Positions 17,519-26,176 of a stretch of 41,930 nt of DNA are shown piece after piece. Position numbers and translations under genes: made by a program. The notes under the pieces were generated by a model that was not told the DNA's origin, searched no databases, and saw only the letters and a list, made by a program, of their open reading frames with translations. This stretch comes from Planctomicrobium piriforme. Lineage in GTDB: Bacteria > Planctomycetota > Planctomycetia > Planctomycetales > Planctomycetaceae. The stretch's first letter is position 1. The number at the start of each line of letters is the position of its first letter. The DNA lies in NCBI GenBank assembly GCA_945860955.1, contig CAMATH010000073.1:1-41930 (forward strand). The letters are read 5' to 3'.

Positions 17519-19015
17519 ATGTCCCACGCGCATTCCTTTGTTGTTCCTCACGCGATGTGTGGTCGTTCGCGGCGGGGGTTTCTCGCGGACTGCGGCCTCG
17601 GTTTCGCCGGCCTGGCGATGGGGGCGATGTTGCAGCGTGACGGGATCGCGCAGGGGAATGAGGCCGACGAGTGGGCTCCCCCCACAGGTCAGCCTCACTT
17701 CGCTCCCAAGGCCAAGAGCGTGATCTGGTTCTTCATGCTTGGCGGTGTCAGTCATATGGAGAGCTTCGATCCGAAGCCCGAACTGACGAAATACGCCGGC
17801 AAGACGATCAGTGAATCCCCCTATGCCGACACGGTGGTCAAGTCCCCCTACTACCGTCGCAACGTGCGTGATTTCGCGGGCACGCCGCGGGAACTGCTGT
17901 CGACCATTTACCCCTTGCAGATTGGCTTTTCGAAAAAGGGGCAAAGCGGGGTGGAGGTCGCCGACTGGTGGCCTCACATCGGCAACCATGTCGACGATCT
18001 GGCGATTGTCCGGTCGGTCTGGTGTACCGACAACGACCACGCCGCCCAGTACGAATTCAACACCGGACACCACATTTTTGACGGCTACCATCCCTCGATC
18101 GGTTCCTGGGTGCATTGGGGGCTGGGATCGCTCAACGACAACCTGCCATCGTTTGTCGTGTTGGGCGACGGCCCCGATGTCTGTTGTGGCGGAAAAGGAG
18201 CGCACTCGGCGAGCTACCTGGGCCCCGCGCACGCCGGTGTGCAACTGCGGGTCGACCCTGCGAATCCGCTCTCGTTCGCTTCACCCGGAACCGACGTTTT
18301 TCAAGAAGAACAGATCGCCGAGTTTGAGCTGCTCCGCCGCCTGAACCAGACCGCCGAGCAGGCGAATCCGTCGGACGCGGCGCTGCGAGCCCGAATTCAG
18401 TCGTATGAACTGGCATTTCGGATGCAGGCGTCGGTGCCGTCGGTGATGAAACTGGAATCGGAAACCGAAGCGATGCAGAAGCAATACGGACTCGACAACC
18501 CAGTGACACAGCCGTTCGGTCGACTCTGCCTCTCTGCGCGGCGCCTGGTCGAACGGGGGGTGCGGTTCGTGCAGGTTTACCATGGCAACGGCGGTGGCGG
18601 CGGCTGGGATGCGCATACCGATCTCAAAGGGAACCACGGCAAACTCGCCCCGCAAGTCGACCAGCCGATTGGCGCGCTGCTTCAAGACTTGAAACAAAGC
18701 GGCCTGATGGACGAGACCATTGTCGTGTTTGCCAGCGAATTCGGACGCACCCCCGGTTCCGAGCGGTCCACCGGACGCGACCATCATCCTTACGGCTTTT
18801 CGGTCTGGATGGCGGGAGGCGGACTGAAGCGCGGAGTCGTTCACGGAGCGACCGACGAACTCGGTTTCCACGCGGTCGAGAGTCGCCACTACGTCACCGA
18901 CATTCACGCCACCGTGCTGCGCCAGTTGGGACTCGACCACAGCAGGATGGAAGTCCCCGGCCGGAAGCGGCTCGACATCAAAATCGGCAAGCCGATCGAG
19001 GAAATTGTCGCGTAG
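17519..19015 (+). CDS. DUF1501 protein, Tat-exported
   Basis: This 498-aa protein belongs to the alkaline-phosphatase-like/sulfatase-like DUF1501 family. The N-terminus has a twin-arginine signal, SRRGFLADCG at residues 17-26, followed by a hydrophobic stretch, so it is folded in the cytoplasm and exported by Tat. Conserved segments include WFFMLGGVSHMESFDPKP, NDHAAQYEFNTGH and the C-terminal EFGRTPGSERSTGRDHHP, which carry likely metal-binding His and Asp residues. I chose the ATG at 17519 since it places the Tat motif correctly; the open frame extends upstream into the end of the PSD1 gene without a signal. The PSD1 gene ends 113 bp before it, so they are likely co-expressed. Confidence 0.92.
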   Translation: MSHAHSFVVPHAMCGRSRRGFLADCGLGFAGLAMGAMLQRDGIAQGNEADEWAPPTGQPHFAPKAKSVIWFFMLGGVSHMESFDPKPELTKYAGKTISESPYADTVVKSPYYRRNVRDFAGTPRELLSTIYPLQIGFSKKGQSGVEVADWWPHIGNHVDDLAIVRSVWCTDNDHAAQYEFNTGHHIFDGYHPSIGSWVHWGLGSLNDNLPSFVVLGDGPDVCCGGKGAHSASYLGPAHAGVQLRVDPANPLSFASPGTDVFQEEQIAEFELLRRLNQTAEQANPSDAALRARIQSYELAFRMQASVPSVMKLESETEAMQKQYGLDNPVTQPFGRLCLSARRLVERGVRFVQVYHGNGGGGGWDAHTDLKGNHGKLAPQVDQPIGALLQDLKQSGLMDETIVVFASEFGRTPGSERSTGRDHHPYGFSVWMAGGGLKRGVVHGATDELGFHAVESRHYVTDIHATVLRQLGLDHSRMEVPGRKRLDIKIGKPIEEIVA

Positions 19016-19057
19016 CAGTCGTCCTGTGAAAAACGCATTTTCTCGAACCACGGTAGC

Positions 19058-19201
19058 GTGAGTCCCGGCGAAGAGGCGAAGCCCCGACTCTGGCAAACTC
19101 ATTTCGTGACGGACGGATCGCTTGGGAGGTTGCGCCAGCCCCGAGTACGTCGAGCGACAGTGTTCGCACAGCGGGCCCCGCACTCAGAGAGTGCGGGCTA
19201 C
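19058..19201 (+). repeat. Dispersed intergenic repeat A, copy 2
   Basis: This is the same element as 6005-6148, at about 80% identity by eye. The core is at 19166-19201 with hairpin GCACTC-AGA-GAGTGC. It begins 42 bp after the DUF1501 stop codon and lies between convergent genes. Confidence 0.85.
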
Positions 19202-19217
19202 TTTGCTACGACAGCCG

Positions 19218-20489
19218 TCACTCGTCATCCGCTCCCTGGCCGGGAGTCGGCAGTTCGTAATAGCCGTTGTCAGGAACCGAGTTCGACGCGTTCTTTTGTT
19301 TCGCTCCCGGTTCCTCCGGAACGTAGACGTCATCCCGACGAAGATCAAGCGTGCGGATTCGCATCTTCGGCAATTCCTTCGGCTGCGTTTCCGATCGGTC
19401 GGCCACCTGGCGCGAGTCGGTCTTCCGCCAGCTCGTCACCGTCTCCCCCTTCGGATTGATGACATCCAGCAGCGCGGGGCCGTAATTCCGCCACGCGGTT
19501 GGATCGTCTTTTTCCAGTGGCAGCAGCAACGTCAGCGCGGGGCACTGAGCCTTACTCGCGACAAAGTTCTCAATCGATCCGCTGGTTTTGGCTCCGCCGT
19601 TCCGCAGCGTTTCGAATTTGAACGACTTGGCGAACGTCTCGGCCAATTCCTCACACGCTCCTTCGGCGTTCACCCTCCCCTTGTCCCGGCTGTCCTTTAA
19701 GTGGATCACCAGGTTCGGGCGGAATTCACTGGTCAGACGGACCATGACTTGCGTCTCGAGTTCGCTTCCGGCTTTCGTTCCCGAAAGCTTGTCGGTAGTG
19801 CGGGCCCAGTTCTGGCCGGGGAAGTTGCGGTTGAGGTCGATGTTGTGCGAGTTGGTCGACGTTCGGCCGGCGAGACCGTCGGGATTGGGGGATTTCACCA
19901 ACAGCATTTTCAAATCCACGAGTTCGTCAGGATTCGATCTCAGGTGGAGCGCCAGCTCCTCGACCAGGCCGACACTCTGCGGCTCATCGCCGTGCATGCT
20001 GCCGATGACCATGATCCGCCGATTGCCGGTGCCGAAGACCAGCGTTTCAATCGGCCGACGCTGGGTACTCTGGTACCGTCGGTTCCAGACCAGGGGGACG
20101 CCAATGGTGTTGCGGACGGCGCTTCCCCCGTCGGGAATCTCCGCTCCGAGGGGAGGTGTGCCAATGCTCGCTGTGGTTTGCGACTTACTCTTTGCGGTCG
20201 GCAAGCCCAACGTCGGCCCTTTGGGGGCCTGCTTGGGAGCGGTCGAAACGGGGGGGCTTGAGGAACGGGCGGGCGAACTGGGGGCGGGTGTGATCGGTCG
20301 GCTGCTGCGCTGACTGAAGTCTCCTTCAGCCGGCCCAAGCGTCGAGCCGCCATACGTCCCCCCGGTCGCCGGCGTGGGGGCGAACGTCGAATTGCCGCCA
20401 CTGTAACCCCCCCCCGAAAACGTGCGAGGATTGGCACAGCCGGCCAGCACCAACAGAAACACGACGTGGCAGAAATTCGCGACCTTCAT
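19218..20489 (-). CDS. M14-like zinc carboxypeptidase lipoprotein
   Basis: The 423-aa product is predicted to be a lipoprotein: lipobox LAGC with Cys18 after a hydrophobic helix. A Gly/Ser/Pro-rich linker to about residue 120 follows. The catalytic-type domain (130-350) resembles M14 peptidases of the MpaA/DUF2817 group. It has H166-G-D-E169 as zinc ligands, NIDLNRNFPG (216-225) for carboxylate binding, and a third His at 263 (LVIHLKD). The usual Glu general base near the domain end (as in TVE-P) appears as LTLLLPL, so activity is uncertain. A substrate such as a cell-wall peptide is inferred from family relatives. It lies 76 bp downstream of the 239-aa gene on the same strand. Confidence 0.78.
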   Translation of the reverse strand: MKVANFCHVVFLLVLAGCANPRTFSGGGYSGGNSTFAPTPATGGTYGGSTLGPAEGDFSQRSSRPITPAPSSPARSSSPPVSTAPKQAPKGPTLGLPTAKSKSQTTASIGTPPLGAEIPDGGSAVRNTIGVPLVWNRRYQSTQRRPIETLVFGTGNRRIMVIGSMHGDEPQSVGLVEELALHLRSNPDELVDLKMLLVKSPNPDGLAGRTSTNSHNIDLNRNFPGQNWARTTDKLSGTKAGSELETQVMVRLTSEFRPNLVIHLKDSRDKGRVNAEGACEELAETFAKSFKFETLRNGGAKTSGSIENFVASKAQCPALTLLLPLEKDDPTAWRNYGPALLDVINPKGETVTSWRKTDSRQVADRSETQPKELPKMRIRTLDLRRDDVYVPEEPGAKQKNASNSVPDNGYYELPTPGQGADDE

Positions 20490-20565
20490 GGCCGCTCCTC
20501 AATTAACAGGAGACCGCCGCGTTCTTGCGAACGCGAGAAACTGAATCGTTATGGTCGCTTCCCGA

Positions 20566-21285
20566 TTACGCGTCGTTCCACGAATAGCGGTCGCGGTCGG
20601 CGTCTTCTTCAATCGCCAGCCGGTACCGCAACTGACTGAACTCGTGCCGCAGTTCTTCGCTCGACGAGTGGATATGCTCGGCTTCGGTAAGGAACCGCAG
20701 GTTCTCGTCGTGCTCGATTCCCGAGTCCTCAAGGATGCGGGCGAATTCCTCGAGATCCTGTCCGTAGACGATCAGCAGCTTGTGTTCGTCGAACTGAACC
20801 TCCAGGGGAATTCCCGGGTTCAGAACGGCGATTCCCGTGCAGCCGTCGTTCAGCAGCAGATCTTCGAACTCACACAGCGTGCTTTTCAGCACCGGGAGAT
20901 CGATATGCTCGCGGTAGAGATCGTCATGTCCCCGCTTCTTGCGGTCGTGGCTCGTTTCGAGAACCACGTCGACTTCGTCTCCCAACGGATCGAGCAGCTC
21001 GAGGAAGAGGTCAAACAGTGTTTCTTTGGACGCCGACGCCATGATCACGGGAATCTCGACCCCGGTCTCTTTGTCTTTGTAGGCGTCACGTCGGAAGCCG
21101 CTGCGGGGGGTGATTTGCAGGTCGACCGAAGGGCGAATCGCGTCGCTCAACACGAAACTGCCGTAGCGGGCGATTCGCATATGTTCTTCGATCTGCTGCT
21201 CCGACAGGTTGTCGAAGCTGCTGGGGGCCACCCGCGATTGTCCATCGCGGAAGACGTTTTTAATCAGACGCTTGAAGAGACCCAT
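20566..21285 (-). CDS. Hypothetical protein, 239 aa
   Basis: The ATG at 21283-21285 opens a protein starting MGLFKRLIKNVF, basic and possibly amphipathic, followed by a mixed alpha/beta, acidic sequence with no recognised domain. There is no signal peptide, cysteine motif or membrane segment. The middle (about 90-205) alternates strands and helices, including LLIVYGQDLEEFARIL. The acidic tail is Glu/Asp rich. The frame extends another 96 residues upstream in low-quality sequence that looks non-coding, so I use the later start. The M14-like lipoprotein gene follows after 76 bp, so the two are likely co-transcribed. I cannot assign a function. Confidence 0.75.
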   Translation of the reverse strand: MGLFKRLIKNVFRDGQSRVAPSSFDNLSEQQIEEHMRIARYGSFVLSDAIRPSVDLQITPRSGFRRDAYKDKETGVEIPVIMASASKETLFDLFLELLDPLGDEVDVVLETSHDRKKRGHDDLYREHIDLPVLKSTLCEFEDLLLNDGCTGIAVLNPGIPLEVQFDEHKLLIVYGQDLEEFARILEDSGIEHDENLRFLTEAEHIHSSSEELRHEFSQLRYRLAIEEDADRDRYSWNDA

Positions 21286-22024
21286 GTTTTGGTGTCCCGG
21301 GAATGACGAGGCGAGTTTGCGGTAGACAAACCTAGCATGCGTTTTTTGACAGACGCGGACTTTCTGCACGAAATCACTCCGGAAAACCCGGATTTCCCTG
21401 CGCAGGCGGTCCGAACGTAGCGACTGGTGAAACCGTGAGGCGCGATCGACGAGATTCCGCCTGTGGCGAAACCGGCGTCGTGACTGGTGCCATCGCGGGC
21501 TTCGCCATAATCGTTGCGAAGCGCAGTCGCGTGCGAGCTGTCCCTGAGGCCCGGTCGTTTGAGCTGAGTCCATTCAGCCGGCTGGCTCCAGAATCCGCGC
21601 GGCGCTCGTTGCGCGACCGGCGTGCCACTGTCTGGTCCAGAACCCGCGACGAATCTGGGTCGAAAACGCCGCGGTGTTATTGAAGACAGACAATGGCACG
21701 CCCGGCCGCGCCGGGAAACCTCCACTGTTCCCGGGAAATCGCCGACGTGGTTCGCCAGAACCGTTCCTGACCGTCAAGGCTCATTCCCTGACGATCAGTA
21801 CAGATCCCGGTATTCGCAAGCGGCGTGCCAGTCGAGAAATGAGGGTTACGATTCTGTTGAATCCTCGGCGGAACTCCTTGCCGACACGACAGATAGAGAG
21901 AACTCCCCAAACGAAAACCGTACTGATCTCCGCACTCGGTCGGACTTGTAGGAATTACAGCGTCTCCCCACAATCACACAACACGCCTTCAATTCGTGGT
22001 CCCCGTTGCACCCGGAACTTCCCC
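21286..22024. other. 739-bp gap between divergent genes
   Basis: No convincing gene is seen. It contains an inverted repeat: GGCGTGCCACTGTCTG at 21619-21634 and its near-exact complement at 21687-21702 (one mismatch). A further half copy, GGCGTGCCAGT, lies near 21822. Direct repeats CCAGAA-C-CGCG occur near 21588 and 21638. The promoters of the two flanking genes must lie here, and a small RNA is possible but unproven. Confidence 0.5.
21619..21702. repeat. 16-bp inverted repeat in the gap upstream of the transglutaminase gene
   Basis: The arms 21619-21634 and 21687-21702 match at 15 of 16 positions, separated by 52 bp. The motif centres on GTGCCA. It could be a remnant of a small mobile or palindromic repeat. 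Confidence 0.5.
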
Positions 22025-23554
22025 ATGCCCACTTTGTCACCGCGGCGAACCGCTTGCGTCCTGGCCCTGCTCGTCTTCGGCCTCACCGGACCCGCCAACC
22101 GGCTGATTTCCACCACACAAGCCCAGGAAGCCCCCCCTGCCGCCACCGAGGAATGGCAATCACTCTCTATCGGCAGAGCACGCGTCGGTTACATCCGGTC
22201 GACCACGTCCACCGATGTCGTCGAGGGGAAAAATCGGCTGAAATCCCGCACCGAAACCGCGATGACGATCGCCCGCTTCGGACAAAAGGTGAAACTCAAA
22301 ATCACCATGGAGACCGAAGAGACCCCCGAGGGGGAATGGCTGGGGTTCAACTCCGTTATGGAAAACCCGCCGAGCGCGGCGACGCGTACCGAAGGGATAA
22401 TCCAGGGGGATCAACTCTTGCTGACCACCACAGTCAACGGCAAGGCGACACAGAAGAAGATGAAGTGGGACACCGCGCTGAAATCGCCGGCGTGGCAGGA
22501 TCGGATGATGCGGGAACAGCCCATGAAGCCCGGTGACGTTCGAAAACTCGAATCCTTCGAACCGCAATTCTCGCGCCCCATGACCGTGACGATCAAAGCT
22601 CTCGACCCCGAGGAGATCACACTTCAGGACGGCACCCGGAAGACTTTTGCGAAAGTCGCTGTCTCGCAGAGTCTTGATCCGAAGACCATTCAGTATTCGT
22701 ACACCGACGACGCTCTCAAGACCGTCATGACCCGCACCTCAATGCTGGGAACCGAAATGGTCACCTGGGCGGTTTCCAAGGAGGAAGCGCTCAAGGAACT
22801 TTCTGGGGAAGATGTCGATTTGGCGATCGCCACCCTGGTACGCACCGGCAAAATCGAGCGCTCACTGGAAACCCGAAAGGTTGTTTACAAGGTCTCGCTC
22901 GCCGACGATGACCCCGCGAAATATCTCGCCGAGGGGCCGACACAGTCGATCCGTCGCATCTCGCCGAATACCGTGGAACTCACGGTGACCTCGATTGTTC
23001 CGCCGGAGACAAGTGCCGAGAAGGCCGAGGCTGCGGACGCCCGGTACCTCGGTTCCAATCGATTCCTGCAGTCGGACGATGAACTCGTGGTAAAATTCGC
23101 CAACGAGGCGGTTCCGGCCGACGCACAGCCCTGGGGGGCGGCACAGTCCATGGAAAAGTGGGTTCATCAAAAGGTCAAGGACAAGAATTTCTCAACTCTG
23201 ATGGCGTCCGCCGCCGAGGTCGCCAAGACGCTGTCGGGAGACTGCACGGAACACGCCTGCCTGCTGGCGGCGATGTGCAGGGCGAAGAAGATCCCGGCAC
23301 GCATTGTGGTGGGGCTGATGTACGTCCCGCGAGATTCGGCGTTTGGCGGCCACATGTGGACTGAGGTCTACATCAACGGCGTCTGGGTTCCGGTGGATGG
23401 AACGCTGGGGCGCGGCCGGGTCGGGGCCGACCACATCAAGTTTCTGGACGCCAGTTTCGACGACGCCGACGCGATGGACGGACTGGCGGCGTTTGTGCCG
23501 GTCGTGAGCGCGCTGGGGCAGATGAGGATTGAAGTGGGAGCGGTGGAACACTAG
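22025..23554 (+). CDS. Exported transglutaminase-like protein
   Basis: This 509-aa protein has a Sec-type signal peptide (residues 1-33, ending ISTTQAQ-EA). A long N-terminal domain of beta-rich sequence precedes a C-terminal transglutaminase-like core (about 370-490). The catalytic triad is recognisable: Cys in SGDCTEHACLLAAMCRA, His in GGHMWTEVYI and Asp in WVPVDGT. Proteins of this fold can be peptidases or cross-linking enzymes; substrate is unknown. I chose the ATG at 22025 because the frame upstream encodes 117 residues without a signal or homology. It is followed by two terminator-like hairpins (23588-23613 and 23639-23688), so it seems monocistronic. Confidence 0.88.
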   Translation: MPTLSPRRTACVLALLVFGLTGPANRLISTTQAQEAPPAATEEWQSLSIGRARVGYIRSTTSTDVVEGKNRLKSRTETAMTIARFGQKVKLKITMETEETPEGEWLGFNSVMENPPSAATRTEGIIQGDQLLLTTTVNGKATQKKMKWDTALKSPAWQDRMMREQPMKPGDVRKLESFEPQFSRPMTVTIKALDPEEITLQDGTRKTFAKVAVSQSLDPKTIQYSYTDDALKTVMTRTSMLGTEMVTWAVSKEEALKELSGEDVDLAIATLVRTGKIERSLETRKVVYKVSLADDDPAKYLAEGPTQSIRRISPNTVELTVTSIVPPETSAEKAEAADARYLGSNRFLQSDDELVVKFANEAVPADAQPWGAAQSMEKWVHQKVKDKNFSTLMASAAEVAKTLSGDCTEHACLLAAMCRAKKIPARIVVGLMYVPRDSAFGGHMWTEVYINGVWVPVDGTLGRGRVGADHIKFLDASFDDADAMDGLAAFVPVVSALGQMRIEVGAVEH

Positions 23555-23587
23555 GGGGGAAGGATGAAGGATGAAATGACAACGTAC

Positions 23588-23613
23588 CCGCGTGGAGGTT
23601 ATCCTCCGCGCGG
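23588..23613 (+). terminator. Terminator-like hairpin after the transglutaminase gene
   Basis: An 11-bp stem with one G-U pair closes a TTAT loop (CGCGTGGAGG and CCTCCGCGCG). It begins 33 bp after the stop codon, with no pure U-run. Confidence 0.5.
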
Positions 23614-23638
23614 TCCGCGTTGAGACATTTTGATAGAA

Positions 23639-23688
23639 CCGCGCCCGCCAGGAATCGGGAGTTTTATACCGCTTCCTGACGGGCGCGG
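23639..23688 (+). terminator. Second hairpin after the transglutaminase gene
   Basis: Arms 23639-23654 and 23673-23688 pair over 16 bp with one mismatch and enclose an 18-nt loop. It could be a terminator or part of a palindromic repeat next to element B2. Confidence 0.5.
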
Positions 23689-23716
23689 CTCCCCGGAATT
23701 GTTTCGTTTCCGGCCG

Positions 23717-23921
23717 TACGAGGTATCAACGTGTTGCCGAAGCGGCAGCGCCCGGGGTCGTTCGCATGGCCCAGGGGCGCGCCTTTTCGCATCGGGCGCA
23801 CATCGGGGCAGGCACTCAGAGAGTGCCGCTTACGTTGTTTCGGTCGCTGCACGACCGAAGATTCCCGCAACGTAGCCCGCATTTTCCAAATGCGCGGTCC
23901 GCTGTGCGTGCGGCGGTCGAG
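23717..23921 (+). repeat. Dispersed intergenic repeat B, copy 2
   Basis: This is the opposite-orientation partner of 12984-13190. The shared core lies at 23872-23907 (reverse strand) with hairpin GCATTT-GGA-AAATGC. It starts about 160 bp after the transglutaminase stop codon and has the same orientation to its upstream gene as B1. Confidence 0.9.
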
Positions 23922-24310
23922 AAACATACTGGGGGCGGCCCACGACGTTGACCGAACTCTTCGGTGTTTACCCCGATTTTCCACACCAAGCCCTTGTCCC
24001 GTGACCGGACACCTCCTTCGGCGACTTGGAATAACCGCTGATCATCCGATTTGTCCCGGTGCTTTCACAAACTCTAATGAACGGGCGATTTTTCCGCGCT
24101 CGCAGAATATCGTGCGTCGTGGTAGGAATTCGGGTGATCTTGGACCTCCGGTGGGCCATTGTTCATTCTCGCGTCCATATGCGCGTGGCATTGAGATCTG
24201 CGAGAATTCCCTGAGTTGGAGATTTCCAGCAAAAGGTCGAATTGGGAAGCGACCGTGAGCCGTCCGTTCCCACCACCGGGAAATCATCGGGAGCGACAAC
24301 TCCGTTTCCC
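23922..24310. other. Unassigned spacer before the nuo promoter
   Basis: About 390 bp have no supported gene, tRNA or repeat. ORFs through it have no recognisable features and overlap repeat B2 or the nuoI leader. Confidence 0.5.
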
Positions 24311-24338
24311 TTGCGAGCTTGAGACGCATCCCTATAAT
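24311..24338 (+). promoter_or_regulatory. Putative sigma70 promoter of the nuo locus
   Basis: TTGCGA (24311-24316), a 16-bp spacer and a perfect TATAAT (24333-24338) stand 45 bp ahead of the nuoI start. This is the clearest promoter in the window. Confidence 0.65.
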
Positions 24339-24383
24339 TCCGACAGGTTTTCATGTCGAAAATCGGTCCAACCCGAGGAAACC

Positions 24384-24938
24384 ATGTTCACGTGGTTCCG
24401 GAACGTCTTCGTCGCAATCAGCACCCTGCTCCAAGGCATGTGGGTGACGATGCTGACCATGTTGAAGACGTACCAACGCAAAACGTTCACGCACGTCTAC
24501 GAGTACCCTGAGGTTCCTGTGCCGGTGAAGGCGCGGTATCGCGGGTTTCATCGTTACGACCTCACGACCTGCATTGGCTGCGACAAGTGTGCTGCCGCCT
24601 GTCCGGTCGACTGCATCTACATCGACAAGGAAAAAGCCCCGGTTGGCAAGGGGTTTCGGTTGAACGGATTCACGATCGACTACACCAAGTGCATGTTCTG
24701 CGCTCTGTGTGTCGAACCGTGTCCGGTCGACTGTATTTTCATGGGGTCGAACTTCGATCTCAGTTGCTACAGCCGCGATGGGTGCATCGTGGACTATGCG
24801 AAGCTCCCGCTGGAGGTTGCGTGGGGGCAGACGACATTGAATCCCACAGCGGTGTCGGAATCGAAAGTGCTCTTCGAGCCGGTGTGGATCAAAGGTGAGC
24901 CGAGTCCTTTTCAGACGTCCGGTGCCGACGAGGCATAG
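24384..24938 (+). CDS. nuoI: NADH-quinone oxidoreductase subunit I
   Basis: NuoI is the complex I hydrophilic-arm subunit that carries clusters N6a and N6b near the quinone site. The 184-aa protein has two 4Fe-4S motifs, [16 protein letters not shown] and [16 protein letters not shown], each CxxCxxCxxxCP. An N-terminal amphipathic helix ([21 protein letters not shown]) should lie on the membrane. GAGG sits about 8 nt before the ATG at 24384, and a promoter is 45 bp upstream. It is the first gene of the nuo group here, whereas nuoI usually lies late in nuo operons. A DUF2203 gene follows after 20 bp. Confidence 0.95.
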   Translation: MFTWFRNVFVAISTLLQGMWVTMLTMLKTYQRKTFTHVYEYPEVPVPVKARYRGFHRYDLTTCIGCDKCAAACPVDCIYIDKEKAPVGKGFRLNGFTIDYTKCMFCALCVEPCPVDCIFMGSNFDLSCYSRDGCIVDYAKLPLEVAWGQTTLNPTAVSESKVLFEPVWIKGEPSPFQTSGADEA

Positions 24939-24958
24939 GGGTCTGCGGAAAGCAAGAC

Positions 24959-25438
24959 ATGGCGAAGCGAAATCAGCGTCGGTACTACACAGTCGAGAGC
25001 GCGAATCAGGCGTTGCCGCTGGTTCGGGTGATCGTGAAAGACATTGTCTTAAAGTACCGCGAGGTGGTGGAGCGAAAAGAACGGCTCGACCGCATTCGGA
25101 AGCCGTCGCGTGGGCGGCCGCAGGGGGAGGATCTCTATTCGGAGGAAGTCTCGCAAGTCGAGGCGGACATTGAACGGGATCTCGAGACTCTGCAAGGGTT
25201 CGTCAGCGAGTTGACGGCGTTGGGGATCGAGATGAAGGATCCAGCGCGGGGCTTGGTCGACTTCTATTCGATCATTGATGACCGCGAGGTCTATCTGTGC
25301 TGGCTGCTGGGCGAGGATGAAGTGGGGCACTGGCACGATCTGGATGCCGGTTTCGCCGGCCGACAGTCGTTGCTGGCCGCAACCCCCGGCACGGGTGGGG
25401 AACCAGGCGGGCTGGATGGACTGGGGCGGGACGAATGA
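24959..25438 (+). CDS. DUF2203 family protein
   Basis: The 159-aa protein matches the DUF2203 pattern: N-terminal YYTVESANQALPLVRVIVKDIV, a coiled-coil like middle, and the conserved GIEMKDPARGLVDFYSIIDDREVYLCWLLGEDEVGHWHDLDAGFAGRQ region in its C-terminal half (truncated here for clarity to named segments). It is cytosolic, with no membrane segment. Family function is unknown. It sits between nuoI and nuoA, 20 bp after nuoI and 102 bp before nuoA, which suggests co-expression with complex I genes. The last 20 residues are Gly-rich and variable. Confidence 0.88.
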   Translation: MAKRNQRRYYTVESANQALPLVRVIVKDIVLKYREVVERKERLDRIRKPSRGRPQGEDLYSEEVSQVEADIERDLETLQGFVSELTALGIEMKDPARGLVDFYSIIDDREVYLCWLLGEDEVGHWHDLDAGFAGRQSLLAATPGTGGEPGGLDGLGRDE

Positions 25439-25540
25439 AGCCTCAGGCGTCTCGAGCTTCCTCACTAACCGCCTGCGTGCGGTTGACCGCCTGGTGTTGA
25501 CGGATCAACCATTTTTCTTTTTTCTTCCGACGAGCGCGTC

Positions 25541-26110
25541 ATGACTGAACTGGTTGGGCACCTCCTGTTGTTCACGGTGCTGGGTGTCGTCTTTCTGATG
25601 GCCCCGTTGATCGCTGGCTGGTTTGTTCGTCCGAAGAACCCGAACGCCGAAAAGCTGTCGGTCTATGAATGCGGCGAACCGACCATCGGTTCGTCCTACA
25701 TTCAGTTCGACCTGCGGTTTTACGTGGTGGCGCTGCTGTTCATCATTTTCGACGTGGAAATCGCGTTCTTCTTTCCTTGGGCCGCTGTCTATGGCGGGGC
25801 GACCGCGCTGCTCGATCCGCGTGTCAGCGACGCAGCCCGTATGCAACTCTCCGAGCGGATGCTCAACGTCCCTCAGGGAACTCTGGCGCTGGAGAATGTG
25901 ATTACCCCAGCGACCGCCGAGACGCTGGTCTGGACCGGGTTGGGTGATATTCTGGTGTTCTTCAGCGTTCTGCTGGTGGCGTTCGCCTATGTCTGGAAAC
26001 GCGGGGATCTCGATTGGGTGCGAGCCGTCACCAGTGCCAGGCGTTCGGTTCCCGCTCGTTCGTCCGAGGCGGCTGCCATCGACGCCCGTCCGCTGGAAAC
26101 GGTCGCCTGA
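25541..26110 (+). CDS. nuoA: NADH-quinone oxidoreductase subunit A
   Basis: This small membrane subunit of complex I lies near the quinone channel. Three helices are visible: about residues 5-28, 60-80 and 134-152. The conserved loop SVYECGEP (40-47) and FDLRFYVVALLFIIFDVEIAFFFPW are diagnostic. At 189 aa it is longer than usual (about 120-150). A segment of about 47 residues (84-130, containing VSDAARMQLSERML) is inserted between helices 2 and 3, and there is a basic tail after residue 158. It is followed by nuoC after 66 bp. Confidence 0.93.
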   Translation: MTELVGHLLLFTVLGVVFLMAPLIAGWFVRPKNPNAEKLSVYECGEPTIGSSYIQFDLRFYVVALLFIIFDVEIAFFFPWAAVYGGATALLDPRVSDAARMQLSERMLNVPQGTLALENVITPATAETLVWTGLGDILVFFSVLLVAFAYVWKRGDLDWVRAVTSARRSVPARSSEAAAIDARPLETVA

Positions 26111-26176
26111 TCGAGCGATGCGAAATCGCTCTGCGGATATCCCGTTCTCTCCACTGACTCTACTGCGTGTGCTTGC

